A DNA stretch of 64,000 nt, taken from the NCBI GenBank assembly GCA_017521325.1, contig JAFXCV010000045.1, positions 26,014-90,013 of the forward strand. Reading direction: 5' to 3'. The stretch comes from Oscillospiraceae bacterium (GTDB lineage: Bacteria > Bacillota > Clostridia > Oscillospirales > Ruminococcaceae). The notes below the pieces were generated by a model that saw nothing but the letters and a program-made list of their open reading frames with translations, made no database searches and had not been told where the DNA came from. Below are positions 62,324 to 64,000 of this stretch, one piece after another (positions within the stretch are counted from its first letter, which is position 1; every line of letters begins with the position of its first letter). The translations under genes and the position numbers were made by a program.

Positions 62324-64000
62324 ATGAAAAAGTATGATTACGAACGCATTGAAAAGAAATGGCAGGGCTATTGGGATGAACACCACACCTTCCGTGCAGG
62401 AACCGACTATTCCAAGCCGAAATTCTACGCACTTGTAGAATTCCCCTATCCGTCTGGACAGGGTCTGCATATCGGCCATCCCCGTCCTTACACGGCAATG
62501 GATATCGTATCCAGAAAGCGCCGTCTGGAGGGCTATAACGTGCTGTTCCCGATGGGCTGGGACGCATTCGGTCTGCCGACAGAGAATTTCGCCATCAAGA
62601 ACAAGATCCATCCTGCAATCGTTACCGAAAAGAACGTTGCACGCTTCAAGGACCAGCTCAAGGCACTCGGTCTGTCTTTTGACTGGGAGCGTGAAGTGAA
62701 TACCACCGATCCTGACTATTTCAAATGGACACAGTGGATCTTCATCCAGCTGTTCAAGAAGGGTCTTGCTTACAAGAAGGAAATGGCAGTAAACTGGTGT
62801 ACCTCTTGTAAGGTCGTTCTTGCAAATGAGGAAGTTGTCGGCGGCTGCTGCGAACGCTGCGGCGGCGAGGTTGTCCGTAAGGTCAAGAGCCAGTGGATGC
62901 TCAAAATTACAGAGTACGCACAGCGTCTGATCGACGATCTGGACGAAGTCAATTACCTCGACAGAATCCGTACCACCCAGACCAACTGGATCGGTCGTTC
63001 CGAGGGTGCGGAAGTGAAATTCACCACAACCACAGGCGATATCCTGACGGTTTATACCACACGCCCCGATACCCTGTTCGGTGCAACCTACATGGTCATT
63101 GCCCCCGAGCATCCGATGCTCGAAAAGTGGGCAGGCGTTCTGGAAAACAATGACGAGATCAAGGCATATCAGGAAAAGGCTGCTAAGAAGTCCGACTTTG
63201 ACAGAACCGAAATGAACAAGGATAAGACCGGCGTACAGCTCAAGGGCGTGCGTGCGGTAAATCCCGTAAATGGTAAGGAAATCCCGATCTTCATTTCCGA
63301 CTATGTACTCATGAGCTACGGTACGGGTGCCATCATGGCAGTTCCTGCACATGACGACCGTGACTGGGAATTTGCAAAGGTGTTCGGCATTGAGATGATC
63401 GAGGTCGTTGCAGGCGGCAATATCGAAGAAGCAGCCTTCACGGACTGCGCAACAGGCGTGATGGTCAATTCCGGATTCCTCACAGGTCTGAGTGTTGAAG
63501 ACGCTAAGGTAAAGATCAAGGACTGGCTGGAGGAAACAGGCGTCGGTGAGCGTAAGGTGAACTTCAAGCTGCGTGACTGGGTGTTCAGCCGTCAGAGATA
63601 CTGGGGCGAGCCGATTCCGCTTGTGAACTGCGAGAAGTGCGGCTGGGTAGCAATTCCCGAAGAAGAACTGCCGCTGCGTCTGCCAGATGTAGAAAGCTAC
63701 ATGCCCACCGACAACGGTGAATCTCCGCTGTCCACACTGGAGAGCTTTATCAATACCACATGCCCCTGCTGCGGCGGACCTGCTAAGCGTGAAACTGATA
63801 CCATGCCCCAGTGGGCAGGTTCTTCCTGGTACTTCCTGCGTTACTGCGATCCGAAGAATGATGAGATGCTCGCTTCCAAGGAAGCGATTGATTACTGGAT
63901 GCCCGTAGACTGGTACAACGGCGGTATGGAACATACCACACTGCACCTGCTCTACTCCCGTTTCTGGAACAAGTTCCTCTATGATATCGGCAGCGTTGCA
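62324..64000 (+). CDS. leuS: Leucyl-tRNA synthetase, 3'-truncated by the window edge
   Basis: Charges tRNA-Leu. The first 559 residues are present: [18 protein letters not shown] motif [12 protein letters not shown] (about 47), [11 protein letters not shown], a zinc finger with [10 protein letters not shown] and CCERCGG, and the CP1 editing domain with [20 protein letters not shown] and [37 protein letters not shown] and the KMSKS side follow, the latter beyond the window. SD GAAGGAAAT. The 67-bp upstream gap has a CAGCGG/CCGCTG hairpin but no T-box. Confidence 0.97.
   Translation, partial: MKKYDYERIEKKWQGYWDEHHTFRAGTDYSKPKFYALVEFPYPSGQGLHIGHPRPYTAMDIVSRKRRLEGYNVLFPMGWDAFGLPTENFAIKNKIHPAIVTEKNVARFKDQLKALGLSFDWEREVNTTDPDYFKWTQWIFIQLFKKGLAYKKEMAVNWCTSCKVVLANEEVVGGCCERCGGEVVRKVKSQWMLKITEYAQRLIDDLDEVNYLDRIRTTQTNWIGRSEGAEVKFTTTTGDILTVYTTRPDTLFGATYMVIAPEHPMLEKWAGVLENNDEIKAYQEKAAKKSDFDRTEMNKDKTGVQLKGVRAVNPVNGKEIPIFISDYVLMSYGTGAIMAVPAHDDRDWEFAKVFGIEMIEVVAGGNIEEAAFTDCATGVMVNSGFLTGLSVEDAKVKIKDWLEETGVGERKVNFKLRDWVFSRQRYWGEPIPLVNCEKCGWVAIPEEELPLRLPDVESYMPTDNGESPLSTLESFINTTCPCCGGPAKRETDTMPQWAGSSWYFLRYCDPKNDEMLASKEAIDYWMPVDWYNGGMEHTTLHLLYSRFWNKFLYDIGSVA

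Noticed and set aside
1..64000. Search for tRNA, rRNA, CRISPR, prophage or transposase genes
   Set aside because: None recognised; all long plus and minus frames are explained by chromosomal housekeeping or secreted-enzyme genes.

Overview
The window looks like a chromosomal segment of a plant-polysaccharide-degrading, low-GC-lineage (Clostridia) Gram-positive, most like a Ruminococcus of the cellulolytic R. flavefaciens / R. champanellensis type. The support is a secreted pectate lyase ending in a type I dockerin, a GH9 endoglucanase with its own membrane anchor, a sporulation gene (spoIIE), a Firmicutes gene order in phoH-ybeY-era-yqzL-recO and infC-rpmI-rplT, a GlgC/GlgD glycogen operon, rubrerythrin/PerR-type peroxide defence and a fermentative AdhE. 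The species assignment is inference; no rRNA or tRNA gene is present. Almost all of the window is vertical housekeeping DNA, and no phage, insertion sequence, integrase or CRISPR array was seen.

Layout. 1-7975: de novo pyrimidine operon pyrC(partial)-pyrF-carA-carB-pyrK-pyrD. 8033-10947: small unrelated genes (YhfC-like membrane protein, RuvX, a tandem palindromic repeat, a 57-residue membrane peptide gene, TrmL, DegV). 11005-14679: two flavoproteins followed by rsmA, translationally coupled. 14879-17149: spoIIE with its own promoter. 17322-23095: glycogen operon glgB-glgC-glgD-glgA. 23143-24108: rubrerythrin and a Fur/PerR regulator on the minus strand. 24472-28218: large pectate lyase. 28279-30837: acetyltransferase, small HTH regulator, cardiolipin synthase. 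31168-34549: adhE and a kinase-fold protein. 34626-39461 (minus): GH9 cellulase and a sugar-receptor-like GGDEF protein. 39634-45364 (minus): phoH-ybeY-era-yqzL-recO-mutS2. 45553-46938: infC-rpmI-rplT with a regulated leader. 47039-53538: rRNA methyltransferase, dprA, topA, trmFO, plsX. 53541-64000: rnc, a radical SAM protein, smc, ftsY, rdgB, yhbY, nadD, yqeK, rsfS and the first 559 codons of leuS.

How it fits together. The enzymes at 24-28 kb and 35-37 kb attack pectin and cellulose outside the cell by two display modes: dockerin docking and a C-terminal membrane anchor. Sugar is stored by the glycogen operon and fermented with AdhE as an electron sink. The protein at 37557-39461 could link sugar sensing to cyclic di-GMP.

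The most surprising observation is in carA. The glutaminase half of carbamoyl phosphate synthase has lost both the nucleophilic Cys (Gly at codon 257) and the catalytic Glu (Val at codon 344), while the rest of the domain and all of CarB look intact. This predicts an ammonia-dependent enzyme, analogous to animal CPS I, in an organism type that lives on ammonia. Other points worth a look are an apparent AUA start codon for infC, a hairpin that may bridge the Shine-Dalgarno and start of topA, a spoIIE promoter with 21-bp spacing and a Spo0A-box-like -35, operator-like palindromes at both minus-strand carbohydrate genes, and a kinase-fold gene tied to adhE.
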